This document shows, in pieces, positions 1 to 11,400 of a stretch of 64,000 nt of DNA. The notes under the pieces were generated by a model. The model saw only the letters and a list, made by a program, of their open reading frames with translations. It did not search any database and was not told the origin of the DNA. Positions within the stretch are counted from its first letter, which is position 1. Every line of letters starts with the position of its first letter. Location: assembly GCA_023375675.1 (NCBI GenBank), contig JALQBC010000004.1, positions 248,001 through 312,000 of the forward strand, written 5' to 3'. This DNA comes from Cytospora piceicola. Taxonomy: Eukaryota > Ascomycota > Sordariomycetes > Diaporthales > Cytosporaceae. A program made the translations under genes and the position numbers.

Positions 1-2
1 TC

Positions 3-200
3 GAGCCGTATGCCCCGAACGGATGGGAGAGGTATGCTGATGCCGGGGTCTGTCTCCGCCAATTCGGACACAGTCTGCCGGGTAAGTATATCTATCAACA
101 CTTTGGCTTCGAGGTGCAGCCTATGACGGGAAAAGTAGCTGGGTATTTGGAAGGAATCAAGAGTGGGAAGTTCATCAAGGGAGAGTTTGTTGATCTATGA
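3..200 (+). CDS. 3' end of a truncated gene, product not recognised
   Basis: An open frame enters from the left edge and runs 65 codons to a TGA at 198-200, ending in KGEFVDL. It contains aromatic and glycine-rich stretches (for example GWERYADAG and YQHFGFEV), which look like a folded cytosolic domain. I do not recognise the family. A GTAAGT at about 80 could be read as a splice donor, but reading straight through gives plausible protein, so I keep it uninterrupted. It converges on the next gene, which is on the minus strand. The gene body lies outside the window. Confidence 0.5.
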   Translation, partial: EPYAPNGWERYADAGVCLRQFGHSLPGKYIYQHFGFEVQPMTGKVAGYLEGIKSGKFIKGEFVDL

Positions 201-473
201 GAAGGACAAAACTATATCGTAGTCGCACTGTCTCACTGCACCCGGACAAACAGAGAGGTACTGACGGCAGTCAGCAAAATTGTGTATATGGAAATTATCA
301 TGGATAGAGCTCATAGGGAGACCAATCTCATCATTCATAGGACGCAGTCAGTCTTTGATTAAAGCAACGATACAATCCCTTGTGCACCAAGGGGCGTTCT
401 TCAATGCATGTGTCAACCCAAGACACAAACGATACCAACAGCACAGGGAAATCATAATGTGAAGACCAAGAAT

Positions 474-1810
474 TTAGGGAATATCACAGCGGATAAGCTC
501 GATGGGGATCGGCTTCTTCAGGTGCAGGATTCGAACCACAAGGCCGTACTCCTCCGTCCGTTCGACGTACTTCTCAAGTGGAAGAGGAGTCCAGGGAAAC
601 CAGGACTTCATAGGAAGACATCGGACTTCAGAGTCCTCTTGTTCCGTGTAGTACTTGATGTGGTCGACCTTGAAGCTCTCAAAGTGCTCGTCTGTAGCAA
701 AAACGAAGGTGTTAGCAAAGCTTGAACCGACAGTCCATATAGGATATGGATCCTACTCATGGATGGCATCCAACGGTGAAGCTGAATTGTGAACAGCATG
801 ATTGGAACGCTTGGACTGGTGGAAAGAGAAGTGTTCTGAGGTGTCGGTGTTGGACAGATGACTTACCATTCCAGTGCTCATCACCATCGGGCCAAACCTT
901 CTCCTGGTACGTGCCTTCGCCCCCTGGGCCGAAGTAGTTGACGGTGATGTACGACTTGGGATGATGCGGGTGGTAGTCATGGTCATCCTCATCTATCTCG
1001 TTGTCCCAGTCAGGGCGCTCGGGGTAGCCCGGGAAACAGTCCTTGTCCTTCTTTGGCTCGCACTCGCGGTCGTGTTTATGAGGATGATCGGGTTTTCTGC
1101 ACTTGTGGCAGCTGTTGTCTTCAGGCTGGCAGTCGGGCTTGCAATAGCGTGGAGGACGGTAGTCATTGCTGCAGTTCTCTTCCCATGGAGGGCATTCCTT
1201 CCGGCACTTGTAGCATCCCTGATCTTCGGGGCGGCAGTCCGACTTGCAATGATCCTGGTGGTCAAAGTAGTCCTTGTGCTTCTTGTAGCAGTCCCTGTCA
1301 TCCCCATGGTCCTTGACATGCTTATTTCCTTTCTTGCAGTTTTCGTACCTGTGGCAATCCCTGTCCTCGTAATAGCACTTGTCATAACACCTTTCAGTAA
1401 GGTCCTCGCAACGACGCCTGTAATCGTCCCAGTTGTGGCAATCCTTGTAACATTCCTGATCGAACGGGTGACAGGAGTGTTTCTCTTCGTAGTACTTCTT
1501 GTAGCAAGGCCTGGGGTCGGGGTACTTGTTGCAAGGATACTGGATAATCTCCGGCAAAGCAGCGGAGGAAGTATTGTAGAGTAGGAACGGCTTCAACGAG
1601 GTGACGTTGGCAGAGAATCCATTGCTGCTATTTCGAGGCTCAACCTAGAATAAAAAGCGGTGTAAGTACATATAGACGTATTTGAATGGGTAGGGCTACT
1701 CGAGGTGGGGAGGGGGGCGGTGGGAGGAGGAAGAGAGGACTTACCATCACAGCCTGGGAGAGGCCCAGTACGAAAGGGGAGAGAGCCGCGAGAGTGGCTG
1801 GAGCGAGCAT
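474..1810 (-). CDS. Secreted cysteine-rich protein with internal repeats
   Basis: Three exons on the minus strand: 1810-1745, 1644-867 and 691-474, giving 353 aa. Introns are 100 and 175 bp with GTAAGT donors and TAG/CAG acceptors, and the phases agree. The N-terminus (MLAPATLAALSPFVLGLSQA) is a typical signal peptide, so secretion is inferred. The middle part holds about 23 cysteines in a matrix of Asp, Lys, His and Tyr. A unit of form C-x3-C-x6-C-x2-C-R-K occurs twice. The C-terminal 70 residues are different: few cysteines and a hydrophobic core, so they may form a separate small domain. No family is recognised. Metal binding or a cell-wall/effector role is possible but unproven. Translating only the longest exon would miss both the signal peptide and the C-terminal domain. 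Confidence 0.7.
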
Positions 1811-2880
1811 TGTGGAGGATGGAGATGAGGATACAGATTTTGGACAGTAGGTTTTCAACCAAGGAGAACAATGTAGGGTATGATACAAGCAGGAAACCGT
1901 CGGCGGTATAACGATGCTGCGCTTAAAAGATGGTATTGAACAGCTTGGTGATTGTGGGACGGTTGGAAAGATGGTGAGTGAGAAGGGAGAAGAAAGATAT
2001 GACTGCAGTCAGAAGTGAGAAGGGCCGTAGAAGAACCTTGGAGGCTTCTTTCGTTGGCATCTCAGTCTGGCTGGCATCTGTTCCTTCATCGTTGCAAGAA
2101 CAACACATCATTGGGAAGGAGCCCTCTCCGCCGCTCTGCTGCTGCATTTGTAGGAGAAAACCACCGTATGATTTCCCAAAGAGGTGAGCACGATGTATCG
2201 CAAAGCCCAGCTGAGCCTTCAACTCGATTTGCCAAGCAGAGCAGAGATGACAACACTAGGTACCTAAGTACATAGACCAGCGTTGTTGGATCGCGAACCT
2301 ACCTAGGTATTTGCTAAGGCCTTTTCTGTAGGTTTCGCGTTGGTGCTCGCTCTTACCGGGATTTTGTAAGTGAGCGCGGACGTCTTGATGACAGGGACTC
2401 AGGAGGACATAATAGGCGAGGAATGATGCGATTAAGGGGAAACCCTTGTAGCAAGGAACAAAAACACGATGATCAGTTCCATTCTCCAAAGTCCCTTAAC
2501 ATTTCCAGGTGCATGTGACACTGAGGGGTATCGTACCATACATACATACGCTTGGTATCTGTCACTCAAGGTTCTTTCCCGGGTTGCACCGTAATAAATC
2601 AAATCTTCGAATAACAGTCAGCGCAACGCGCTTGTCCAAATCTCAACAGTCCCAACCCGAGCCGATAATCGAGTCTTCCACGCCATGCCAAACTCCATTT
2701 ATCCCAAATTCAAAGCTATAAGCACTCAATCATGGCACCTGTCCTTCAGCAAAGCCTAAAATTGCCCAGGAAGAGCCTGTCATCACGGCCCTCGCTGATC
2801 CTGACCATCAAGAAAACTCCACCCCACAGCTTACACAGCTTGGTGAAAGCCGTGTAATTCGTAAAGTAAAAAGCTATGCA
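1811..2880. other. Intergenic, no gene seen
   Basis: Only short frames without homology or splice support. It holds the promoter of the cysteine-rich gene and the 3' flank of the GT31 gene. A TAGGTACCTAAGTACAT motif of the kind scattered through the window occurs near 2257. Confidence 0.6.
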
Positions 2881-4473
2881 TCATGAGGCTTTGTGCCAAA
2901 TAATCCTGATCAGACCATTTGCAACCCCATCGACCCGTCTCACATAGTAAATGGTAGTCGTCTCCTTCTGTTCATCCCTGATACTCCTCTCCATTAGGAA
3001 TTGAATCTTGGCCTCATCCTTTGGCTTCAGGGGCTCCAGGCTATACCTCCAGCTATCTTCGATATCCCAGATCGTTGGCTTCCACGTGTGCTCCATGGCC
3101 TCTGGATGTTGATTGGCAAGCTCCGTCTCGTTGTAACCATACTTGACGACGCTGAACCCGTTGGCCATCTGCCAGCCGTCTTGGAACCTAAAGTTCTGCA
3201 AGACACAGTGCTTACCGCATGCCTCGGCGACGGACGCGATGGTGGGCAGGTCGTGGTGGTGCCAGCTCTTCCAGTGATGTACGCTCACGGGCTGCGGCCT
3301 CACGGCCTCGTAGAAGCCCGTAACATCGCCGTGTAGATCCAGTTGATACAGGCCATGCTCCATGGTGAGCTTTGTGATGGTGTGCGCATACACGCAGTCA
3401 CCGAGAATGGCATCGCCGCCCATGACCTCCATCTTCCTATTCGTCCAGCAAGAGTCGGCGTGCGGGCCCAAGGCCTGGATAAGTGGTTTAGACATGAACA
3501 CCCCTGCGCCACCCATCGCGAAGATCCCGCCGTTGTTGATGTTCCACTTGTTCTCGCTCAGTGTGCCCACATACCACGGGTATTGGGTATCGTACTTCTT
3601 CAGCATATCCAGTAAAGTGCCCATGTCGAAGAAGAAGGTGTCGTCGTCAATCAAGGCAACCCACTGCGTCTGGACTTCCAACGTGGTGCTAAGCCAGCTC
3701 AGCAGCGACACATATCTCTCACCCCATCCCGCTTCAGATTCGATGAGAAAGAGGTGGTTGATACCCGCCTCCCTGTACATCGTCTGTATCTCAGCCGGGG
3801 ATGGCTCGCCTGGCCTGATAGTCGTGTTCTGTGGCTCGTGAACAACGACGAACCGCGCGTCGGTATGAGCAGCCCAATATCTGAAGTTCTCCAGGGCTTC
3901 GGGCATACGCTCGAGCAGCGTAGCGACACCAAATGTGATTTTTGACGCATCGGGAGGGCTGGGCTTGCGGGGGATTTCAAGTGTTATGGTTGCGGGTGGA
4001 GTGCCAGGAACGTAGGCATCGACATCGCTGATGTTGAAGTCGGGAGCATCGACATGATGTGTCCAGAACTTGGGAAGGGCGATAGGGAGTTGTTGCTGGA
4101 GAGGCGATGGCATCACGATGCCATAGCCCTGTCTCGCATGGGCGGCTTGGCCCAACTTGGCATTCTTGGAGCCAGGCCCGCCTTGCGTGTACGACGACGC
4201 CAAAGATGAAGATGGTAGTTCCTTGACTTTGATATTCAGTGTCGCAACCTCGACGTCTCCGCCGAAGTCTGGTATGCCAAACAGCTCGACCAGCGGGCCA
4301 TTGTACCCGGGGGGCGGTTGTTCTTGTGCGGCTGGTCTTCTTTCACCGCCAAAGAAACCGCCGGCGTCGGGGCCGCGCGGTCTTGAGATAAAGAAGAAAA
4401 TGAATGTTGTGAAGACGAGGGCAATGACCAGCTTGGAACGTTTGCTGGCGAGTGACATAAGAGGCGCGGCCAT
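2881..4473 (-). CDS. Type II membrane glycosyltransferase, GT31 (Fringe-like)
   Basis: Single exon, 530 aa from the ATG at 4473; the frame extends a few codons upstream but without ATG. Residues about 15-31 form one hydrophobic anchor after a short basic cytosolic tail, followed by a Pro/Gly-rich stem: the layout of a Golgi type II enzyme. The catalytic domain has the metal-binding D-D-D motif (ALIDDDTFFFD, about residue 276) and, some 45 residues on, the GGAGVF motif typical of the Fringe/GT31 fold. Fungal GT31 proteins of this size are inferred to add sugars to secreted proteins or lipids; donor and acceptor are unknown. It is transcribed away from the SDR-like gene across a 2.2 kb gap. Confidence 0.85.
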   Translation of the reverse strand: MAAPLMSLASKRSKLVIALVFTTFIFFFISRPRGPDAGGFFGGERRPAAQEQPPPGYNGPLVELFGIPDFGGDVEVATLNIKVKELPSSSLASSYTQGGPGSKNAKLGQAAHARQGYGIVMPSPLQQQLPIALPKFWTHHVDAPDFNISDVDAYVPGTPPATITLEIPRKPSPPDASKITFGVATLLERMPEALENFRYWAAHTDARFVVVHEPQNTTIRPGEPSPAEIQTMYREAGINHLFLIESEAGWGERYVSLLSWLSTTLEVQTQWVALIDDDTFFFDMGTLLDMLKKYDTQYPWYVGTLSENKWNINNGGIFAMGGAGVFMSKPLIQALGPHADSCWTNRKMEVMGGDAILGDCVYAHTITKLTMEHGLYQLDLHGDVTGFYEAVRPQPVSVHHWKSWHHHDLPTIASVAEACGKHCVLQNFRFQDGWQMANGFSVVKYGYNETELANQHPEAMEHTWKPTIWDIEDSWRYSLEPLKPKDEAKIQFLMERSIRDEQKETTTIYYVRRVDGVANGLIRIIWHKAS

Positions 4474-6724
4474 TGCGACCGATGGCACGTAACGCACGAG
4501 GTGTTAAGTGACTGAGCTTGTTTAGTGGGTTCTGTCAAACAGTCTGAAGGCCTGATTGGATCCCTGGAGCCCCTGAGGTTCAGAGGTGTTTGTGCGTTAC
4601 CAATGGCTGGTCGCTAGGCGACATTAACAGCTCTTAACCAGCGGCATGTCGTCCCACAATCGGATACTGGAGGTAAGAGGAAGATGAGGCTCAAATAAAG
4701 TTGGGGATGTATCGAAAAATGCGTGAGAAGAGGAAAGGATTGGGAAAGATGCTGGAAACAATGGAAAGCAAGTACCCAACGAAATCAAGCAGTGACCGAC
4801 CGACCTGGCAACGGTGACACAAAGTCACTCACTCACTCTCTTTCCAGCGTTCTTCCTTCATTCATGGACAAAATGAGCTCTGGGTCCTTGGGATCTGCAA
4901 TGCAACCTTCCTTTTGACTTCTACTGTACTCCGTACAGCCACATGTACTTCACCAACGACATCAGGGAACCCTGCTTGTCCACTTCTCCCCCGCCGGCCA
5001 AACTGCCCAGTACGTCCAGGTCTGGTAGTCTTGGCCGACTTCTTATTCATTGCCCCCCATGCCCCCGATGCTCCTCCCATCATAACAGCGAGACAATACA
5101 TCGGTCTTACCAGTCACCAATTGGAGAACCGGGCGTCCCCTTCTCGGGTTCGCAGTAGGCTTAGCTTCAAACAGCTCGCCGTCCAATAGCTTGTCCCGTC
5201 TCCTGGGCTGCTATCAGCAAGTTGTCCCGGATGCATCCAGGAGGAGTGGGAAAATCAATCCCGGCACAACCACCCGTGATATCAATGACGTTTGATTTGA
5301 GTTTCCAATGTTTTGTTTTTTTTTTGGCCCTAGCGCTGATGTATCGTGGGTCAGAACAAACCCCAGGTCCCGGCACTTACACAGTACATAGGCACTCAAT
5401 TATTGGGGCAGAGTGGGACTACCAGGTCAGAATGCCCCGCATGTTCCACTTTCGAAAGCCAGGCCGCTCCACTGTGCAACGGTCAGCATCTGTGGCTGAA
5501 TGAAGTGATTAGCCTGTTACAGTAGCTGAGTAGCAGAGCAGTGGGTTAGCTCATCTTGAGGAAGCTCGTCATGGTCTGCCTTGATTGCATGGTTCTCGAT
5601 ACTATGTATCTCCGACTTCGAAACCAAGATGACAACCTTCATGGTTCTACCGGTACTATGCATACACGGTGCAACCTTTACTAGGGAACCTACTTAAGTA
5701 GATACCCAGACAGAACCTTAGAAGTTCCGAGGTTGCGAATCCAGCCAGGTGCATCTGGTTGGCAATTAAGGGTTAGGACTTCTTGGAGGTAGCATCCACC
5801 CCCCCACCCGGGACTGAATTAATGAGAGAAACAATCGCAGGAGATGGAACTCCAAGGTGCCGTGGGCTTGAATGTGACCAAAGGTCGATAGAGTATCGGA
5901 ATGCATATTTCTAAGATGTGAGGCAAAGTGCACTCACTGTCTTGTCTGTGGTGAAGCAGAGAGATATGTATATACTGATAAATCGTGAGAATACCTGGGA
6001 ATGCAGTGTGCACCGTTTCAGGGCACGGACTATCGCAGGGCCCATTACCTAGGGCCTTGGGCTGTTTTCGGTTTTATCCGAGGTCATCTCGGACTTCCGA
6101 TAAACTTAGCCTTAGACAACCTGACAACCAACAGAAACCCAAGTCAACCTGGACACAGGCCAGTCGAACAATTTTGGAAACCCTTCGACCTTGAATGCGG
6201 CACTCTCCTCCCTTCTGGGCATATACCTAATTCGGCAACTATTATTCTGAAAAAAGGATCATTGAAAGTGACTTTCAATACAAGTACACAGGCATAGAAG
6301 ATCTGTGCCACACACTTCATAATTGTTGATAAAACAATAGCCAAAGGTTAGGGGTTAAAGTGATGATGGAGTGGAATCGTAAGGTTGACCGGTCTCTTAA
6401 CATTGTCCGACTGACAGGTATCACTCCACGGATGCTACCGGAGGCCCGGAGGGCAGCCCCAGTTATTACGAGCGCGGCATTTGAATAATGAGGTCCTCGC
6501 TGCGTAATGACGGATTACAAATCTTGAGGCGGTAGAACAATACGGTGCGCCATATCCATAGGTCCAATGTGGGGAGGGGGGAGGTTGAACGAGTACAATG
6601 TTTTCTATAAATTCCAGAAGGTATTTCCTTCACGGAAAAACATCAAGCGAGCAGGGACCCAGAACCTGATGTTCATAACTTCTCAGCCTGAGCCCATTGT
6701 CCCAGAATCTTCCAGCAGCTCAGC
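4474..6724. other. Long divergent intergenic region
   Basis: About 2.2 kb between two divergent genes. Open frames are short and unsupported, and I see no relic of a known family. It contains a T-run near 5315 and TACTTAAGTAGATACC-type motifs near 5693. Confidence 0.6.
6605..6611 (+). promoter_or_regulatory. TATA-like box upstream of the SDR-like gene
   Basis: The sequence TATAAAT lies about 115 bases before the ATG at 6725, a usual distance for a fungal TATA element. This is position and sequence only. Confidence 0.35.
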
Positions 6725-7885
6725 ATGGCTACTCCGCCCTCCACATCACGCATCCTCCTCTTAGGAGCAACAGGTTACATAGGCGGCACCGTCCTGCACC
6801 GTCTCCTCGAATCTACGCACCCCCTCCTCAGCAAGCACGTCATCTCTGTGCTCATCCGAGGGCCGGACCGCGCCGCCAAACTCCAAGAAGTCTACGGCGA
6901 CCGCGTCTCTCCCATCCTCTACAGTGACTATAACGACATAGACCTCGTCGCCAGGGTCGCAAGTCAGCACGACATCGTCATCAACGCCGGGACGGGCTTC
7001 AACCTTGCCAGCGCAGTGGCCATCGTCCGCGGGCTATCCAAGAGGCAACATGACAGCCCAGGCAGCGAGACCAGGAGGCCATGGGTGATCCACACCAGCG
7101 GCGGCAGCAACACCTCCGACGACCCTCTGGCCGGGCACGCGCATCCTGACCGGTGGTTCGACGACGCGGACCCGCTGGCCGTCTACGAGTACGAAAAGGC
7201 CGCCGACGCGCGGGAGCCCTACTTGCAACGCACGACCGAGTTGGCAGTCCTCGATGCTGGCGAGGAGACGGGCGTAGGGGCGGTAAGCCTGCAAATCCCC
7301 GCCATCTTCGGGGACGGCGAGGGGCTTTTCGGTAAAACCCCTGGGTTGGAGGCTACCATGATGCAGTACATCCTGGACCACGGTTACGGCTTCAAATTGG
7401 GAGAGGGGATGGGGCGTATGGCGCTGGTCCACGTTGGTGATCTGGCCGAACTGTATACCCTGTTTGTGCAGCGCATCTTGGAGGATGGGGGGAAAGGCTT
7501 ACCGAGTGGGAAGCGAGGTATTGTCTTCACCTCCGTGGGCACGGCGGAGCGTGCGGACATGGCTCGGGCTAGTGTCCAGGCGGCTTTCCGCAAAGGGGTC
7601 CTCCCCAAACCTGACGGGCCACAGACCGTGGAGGTCAGGTTGGTGGACATCGATGAAGTCACGCCGTATATCGGCGAGGGAGAGTTAGGCAAACATGTTG
7701 CCTCGGTATACTGGGCTGGACACTGGAACACTATTGGCACTGTGGCGGTCAAGCTGGGCTGGCAGCCATCCCATCCCATAGAGGCGCTTTCGTCTGAAAG
7801 CCATTACGACTCTGAATTGGAAGCGTTGATGGCAGGAAGGAGGGTGTGGAATCTCGACAGTGTGGCAGGGCAGAATAAAAAATAG
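6725..7885 (+). CDS. NAD(P)-binding epimerase/dehydratase-like protein (atypical SDR)
   Basis: Single exon, 386 aa. The N-terminus has a beta strand followed by GATGYIGG (residues 14-21), the dinucleotide-binding glycine motif of extended and atypical short-chain dehydrogenases. A Y-E-Y-E-K segment near residue 160 could supply the Tyr/Lys pair, but the spacing should be checked. The Rossmann pattern continues with DIVINAGTG and the ALVHVGDLAELY segment typical of NAD-dependent epimerase/dehydratase and NmrA-like proteins. Substrate unknown. In fungi such proteins often modify sugars or small metabolites, or sense NAD(P). No signal peptide. Confidence 0.8.
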   Translation: MATPPSTSRILLLGATGYIGGTVLHRLLESTHPLLSKHVISVLIRGPDRAAKLQEVYGDRVSPILYSDYNDIDLVARVASQHDIVINAGTGFNLASAVAIVRGLSKRQHDSPGSETRRPWVIHTSGGSNTSDDPLAGHAHPDRWFDDADPLAVYEYEKAADAREPYLQRTTELAVLDAGEETGVGAVSLQIPAIFGDGEGLFGKTPGLEATMMQYILDHGYGFKLGEGMGRMALVHVGDLAELYTLFVQRILEDGGKGLPSGKRGIVFTSVGTAERADMARASVQAAFRKGVLPKPDGPQTVEVRLVDIDEVTPYIGEGELGKHVASVYWAGHWNTIGTVAVKLGWQPSHPIEALSSESHYDSELEALMAGRRVWNLDSVAGQNKK

Positions 7886-8457
7886 TTCCATGCAACAGAG
7901 GCCGCCGGGGAGGGGTGAGGAGCATGGAGGTATGCTCAGAGCGAGGTAAATACTTAAGTATCTAGGTAGTGAACTCCTCAAAGATTCAAAGCCGTATGCT
8001 ACTGTCCCTTGAAATACACTGAGTCTTGCGTCGGCAGCATCTTCATATCCGAGCAAATGCTGCAAAAGGAAAGGGCGGTGTCAAGGATGAGATAATTGGT
8101 TTTGAAGCGGGGCGGGAAGGCTTGCCGAAAACGTGTCACGTGCGGCGGCGCGTCTTCATGCAACGCGCCATTCCGTGTTCGGCAAATTGTTTTGTTCTCC
8201 ACGACATCCAAAGAAGAGGTCCAACCCATCGTCTTTGCCTAAGGTCTTTTTGATCATCGCTATTATATTATAGACGTACATGCCATTTATCCCTGGCCGA
8301 GACCGGAGTGAACTCCCACTTCTCTTGATTTTGGCTCCGCCCGGGCGGTTGGCGGTCCACCACTACGGTGAAACGACGACGCGTCTCTTTGGACCAACCG
8401 GCGCGGCGCGCTACCGACTTGCGATTTGCTCACTGGGCGTACTAATTACAGCTCAAT
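7886..8457. other. Intergenic between SDR-like and SNF2 genes
   Basis: No gene seen. Holds the 3' flank of the first gene, a TACTTAAGTATCTAGGTAG motif near 7950, and the promoter of the SNF2 gene. Confidence 0.55.
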
Positions 8458-11400
8458 ATGCCGATGCCTCTCTCATCAGTGAACTCAAACAGCTTGAACC
8501 GGCGCAACTTGCCGCTCAGTGCACAGCAGGCAATCCAGGCGCAAAAGGCAGCTGGCAATGGGCTTTCTGTGCCGCTACAGGGACCATCCAGGGCAAAAGC
8601 CCGTGATGGATCCACATATGGTTCCCTTGGTTCAAGTATATATGACCAGGAAAACCGGCAGGCACAGTCCTTGATCCAAACTGAGAGGAGTCATTCGGAG
8701 GACTTGCTTCTATCATGCCGTAGAAGAATCAATGTATGTTTGCGGTAAAAAGGTTTTCGACTCACGATTACTTCACGCTCCTAACCATGCAACTCACAGT
8801 CCCAATTCCGAGACTCGCCGGAAGTCTGGACTCGATTCTGCGTTGTCTGGAAGGACTTCGGAAGGCATCGACGGACAGTTCCGGAAACTCGAGCGTTATT
8901 AGCTGAGTTGTTTCAAGAAGCGGCTCCAGAGATACTCAGAGACTTGAATACCGTCTTGCAAGTCATTTGTTCCCATCGAAAAGCACTTGGGTCTCAAAAT
9001 ACCCACAGCGGACCACCCGGTCCTCCCAGGACCCAAGGACACCACAAACAAAACCACAACAAACATCGCCAGGTGCAAGTACCGCCAAGGGGCTTGCCAC
9101 TTCCTAAAGCGTCAGTCAAACGGGAATCCTCGCTTGCTTCTACTTCGAGATCTTATCCCGAGACGAAAATGGAAAGCGAGCCACTATTGCCAGACCTCGT
9201 GGACGACTTGATCCAAAGAATTCAGGTAAGCTGCCAACTTTTCTTTACCGCGCACGACCTTCCATCACAAAATGTGTTGTGCTCTTGAGACGGTCGGGAC
9301 TGCAACTGACACTGCAAATGAAGCATCGGTTTCCAGACAGACCGGAAATCTGCAATTCTTTCAAAACAAACGTCCTAGGGCCAATATACAGGGGCATATC
9401 CGCCAAAGATCTCATTCCATTTGTTTCTGATCTTCTCAGGAGGGCACCGGAACTGGTTCGGACCTTCAAGCGCATGACAGACACCTTTGATCGGCTTCCA
9501 GAGAATCCTGCGTATTCAGGCTCCTCCGCCTTAGATGCCATTTCCGTTGATGATGATAGCGCATCTGATCTCAGCGAGGACAATGGCAGCTCTGTATTCG
9601 CCCCGCAAATCGCACAGGAGAATCATGATAAAGACATCCAAAAGCTACTGAATTTGCCAGATATCTACTATCCCCCCGAACAGAGGAAGCAGACACCCAG
9701 GCAAATGACCAATTCCTGTCTACTTATGGAACATCAGAAGGTTTGCTTGACTTGGCTCTTGAGGCAGGAGGAAGACAAGGACAAGAAGGGTGGTCTGCTT
9801 GCGGGTAAGTGATCCCTTCCAGAATTCGGACCTCCAATATGTCTTAGTCCACTGACTGCTTCTGCGTTAGATACTATGGGTCTGGGTAAAACAGTCGAGG
9901 CTCTGGCTTTAATACTTGCCCGCCCGTCCAGAGACCCTCTGCACAAGACGACTCTGATTGTCGCCCCTCTTGCACTTTTGAGGCAATGGAAGCGAGAGAT
10001 TGCGACCAAAGTGCAGCCCGCGTACGCACTCAAGACGGTGATATTCCACGGCCCAAAAGCAGCGAAGATGACGGTTACCCAGCTTCTTGAACATGACGTG
10101 GTACTCTGCACCTACGGGAAGCTCCAACATGAGTACAAGAACAAGCATGAACGCAACAAGACCTCAAAGTTGAAAATTCTCCATCCCCGCGCCAAGTTCT
10201 ATCGGGTCATTCTCGACGAAGCACACAATATCAGGAACAAGAGCACCAAAGCATCTATGGGAGCGGCTGAGATTTGGTCACAGTACAGACTCTGCATGAC
10301 CGGCACGCCTTTCATGAATCGAGCGGCGGAGATTTACCCTCTAATCCGCTTCCTTCGCATCCCGCCGTACAATGACTGGCACAGGTTCAGCGAGGACATC
10401 AACAAACCAATCAAGAAATGGGATGGTAACGAGCGGGAAAAAGGAATGGTCAAACTGCAGGCGTTGTTCAGAAGCATTACCCTTCGTCGAACTAAAGACA
10501 GCCTCCTCGATGGGGTGCCTATTCTTAAAATGCTCGCCAAAGAAGAGGAAATTGCGCTGGCTGAGTTCGACCAGGATCAGCGAGACTTCTACCTCGCGCT
10601 TGAGCATAAGCAACAAGTGAAGTTCAACAAATACCTGGCGGCTGGCACAGTGATGAAGAACTACACTTATATCCTTGTCTTGATTCTCCGTCTACGCCAG
10701 GCCTGCAATCATCCCTTCCTAATCAAGGATCACGGCATACCAGAAGGCGCAAAGCTCGGCGCCGACGAGATGATCAAGTTGGCATGCAAGCTACCAGAGA
10801 AAGTCGTGGTCGGGATCAAGGCCCAAGGAACATTCCAATGCGCGTTATGTGCGGACGACACGGAAAACCCTGTCATTGTCCATCCTTGTGGTCACTACAT
10901 ATGCGCCGGTTGTTTTACGGTCAGTATGACCGAGTCTGGAGGCATTGGTGACTATGATGATGACGAAGGAGGGCCCATGTTCGCATGTCCTGGTGATGAC
11001 TGCGATAATGAGATCACCCCTTCGAACATACTCTGCTACAATTTCTTCGTTGACGCCCACATAGCTGGCGACTCTGAGAGCGACTCTGACTCTGAAACTG
11101 ACCGAGTGGGAAGCGAAAATGAAGAGGACATCTCGCACGAAGTCGACGAGGTGGACGAGAATGGAAATTTGAAGGACTTCATTGTGGATTCCGGGGAAGA
11201 AAGCAGTGTCGCTGACGACGAAAATGACATTGACGATGATGGCTCGGAGTTGGAGGAGCTTGACGAGATCGGTCGCATGGAGTCCAACACCGCTCGAGGC
11301 TTTTCTGCAGAAGAAGCACCCCAAGCTAGTGCCAACGATGAGTCTGGTGCCGTCGAGTCAACATACCCTGTGGACGATTCGGTTGCTAGGGATGAGGGCA

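Noticed and set aside
520..545. GGTTCGAATCC on the minus strand, like a tRNA B-box
   Set aside because: No acceptor, D or anticodon stems can be formed around it, and it lies inside the third exon of the cysteine-rich gene.
874..1584. 236-aa very hydrophobic plus-strand frame
   Set aside because: It is the antisense of the cysteine-rich exon; Val/Leu/Ala runs come from reverse-reading Asp/Lys/His codons. The minus strand has matching splice sites and a signal peptide.
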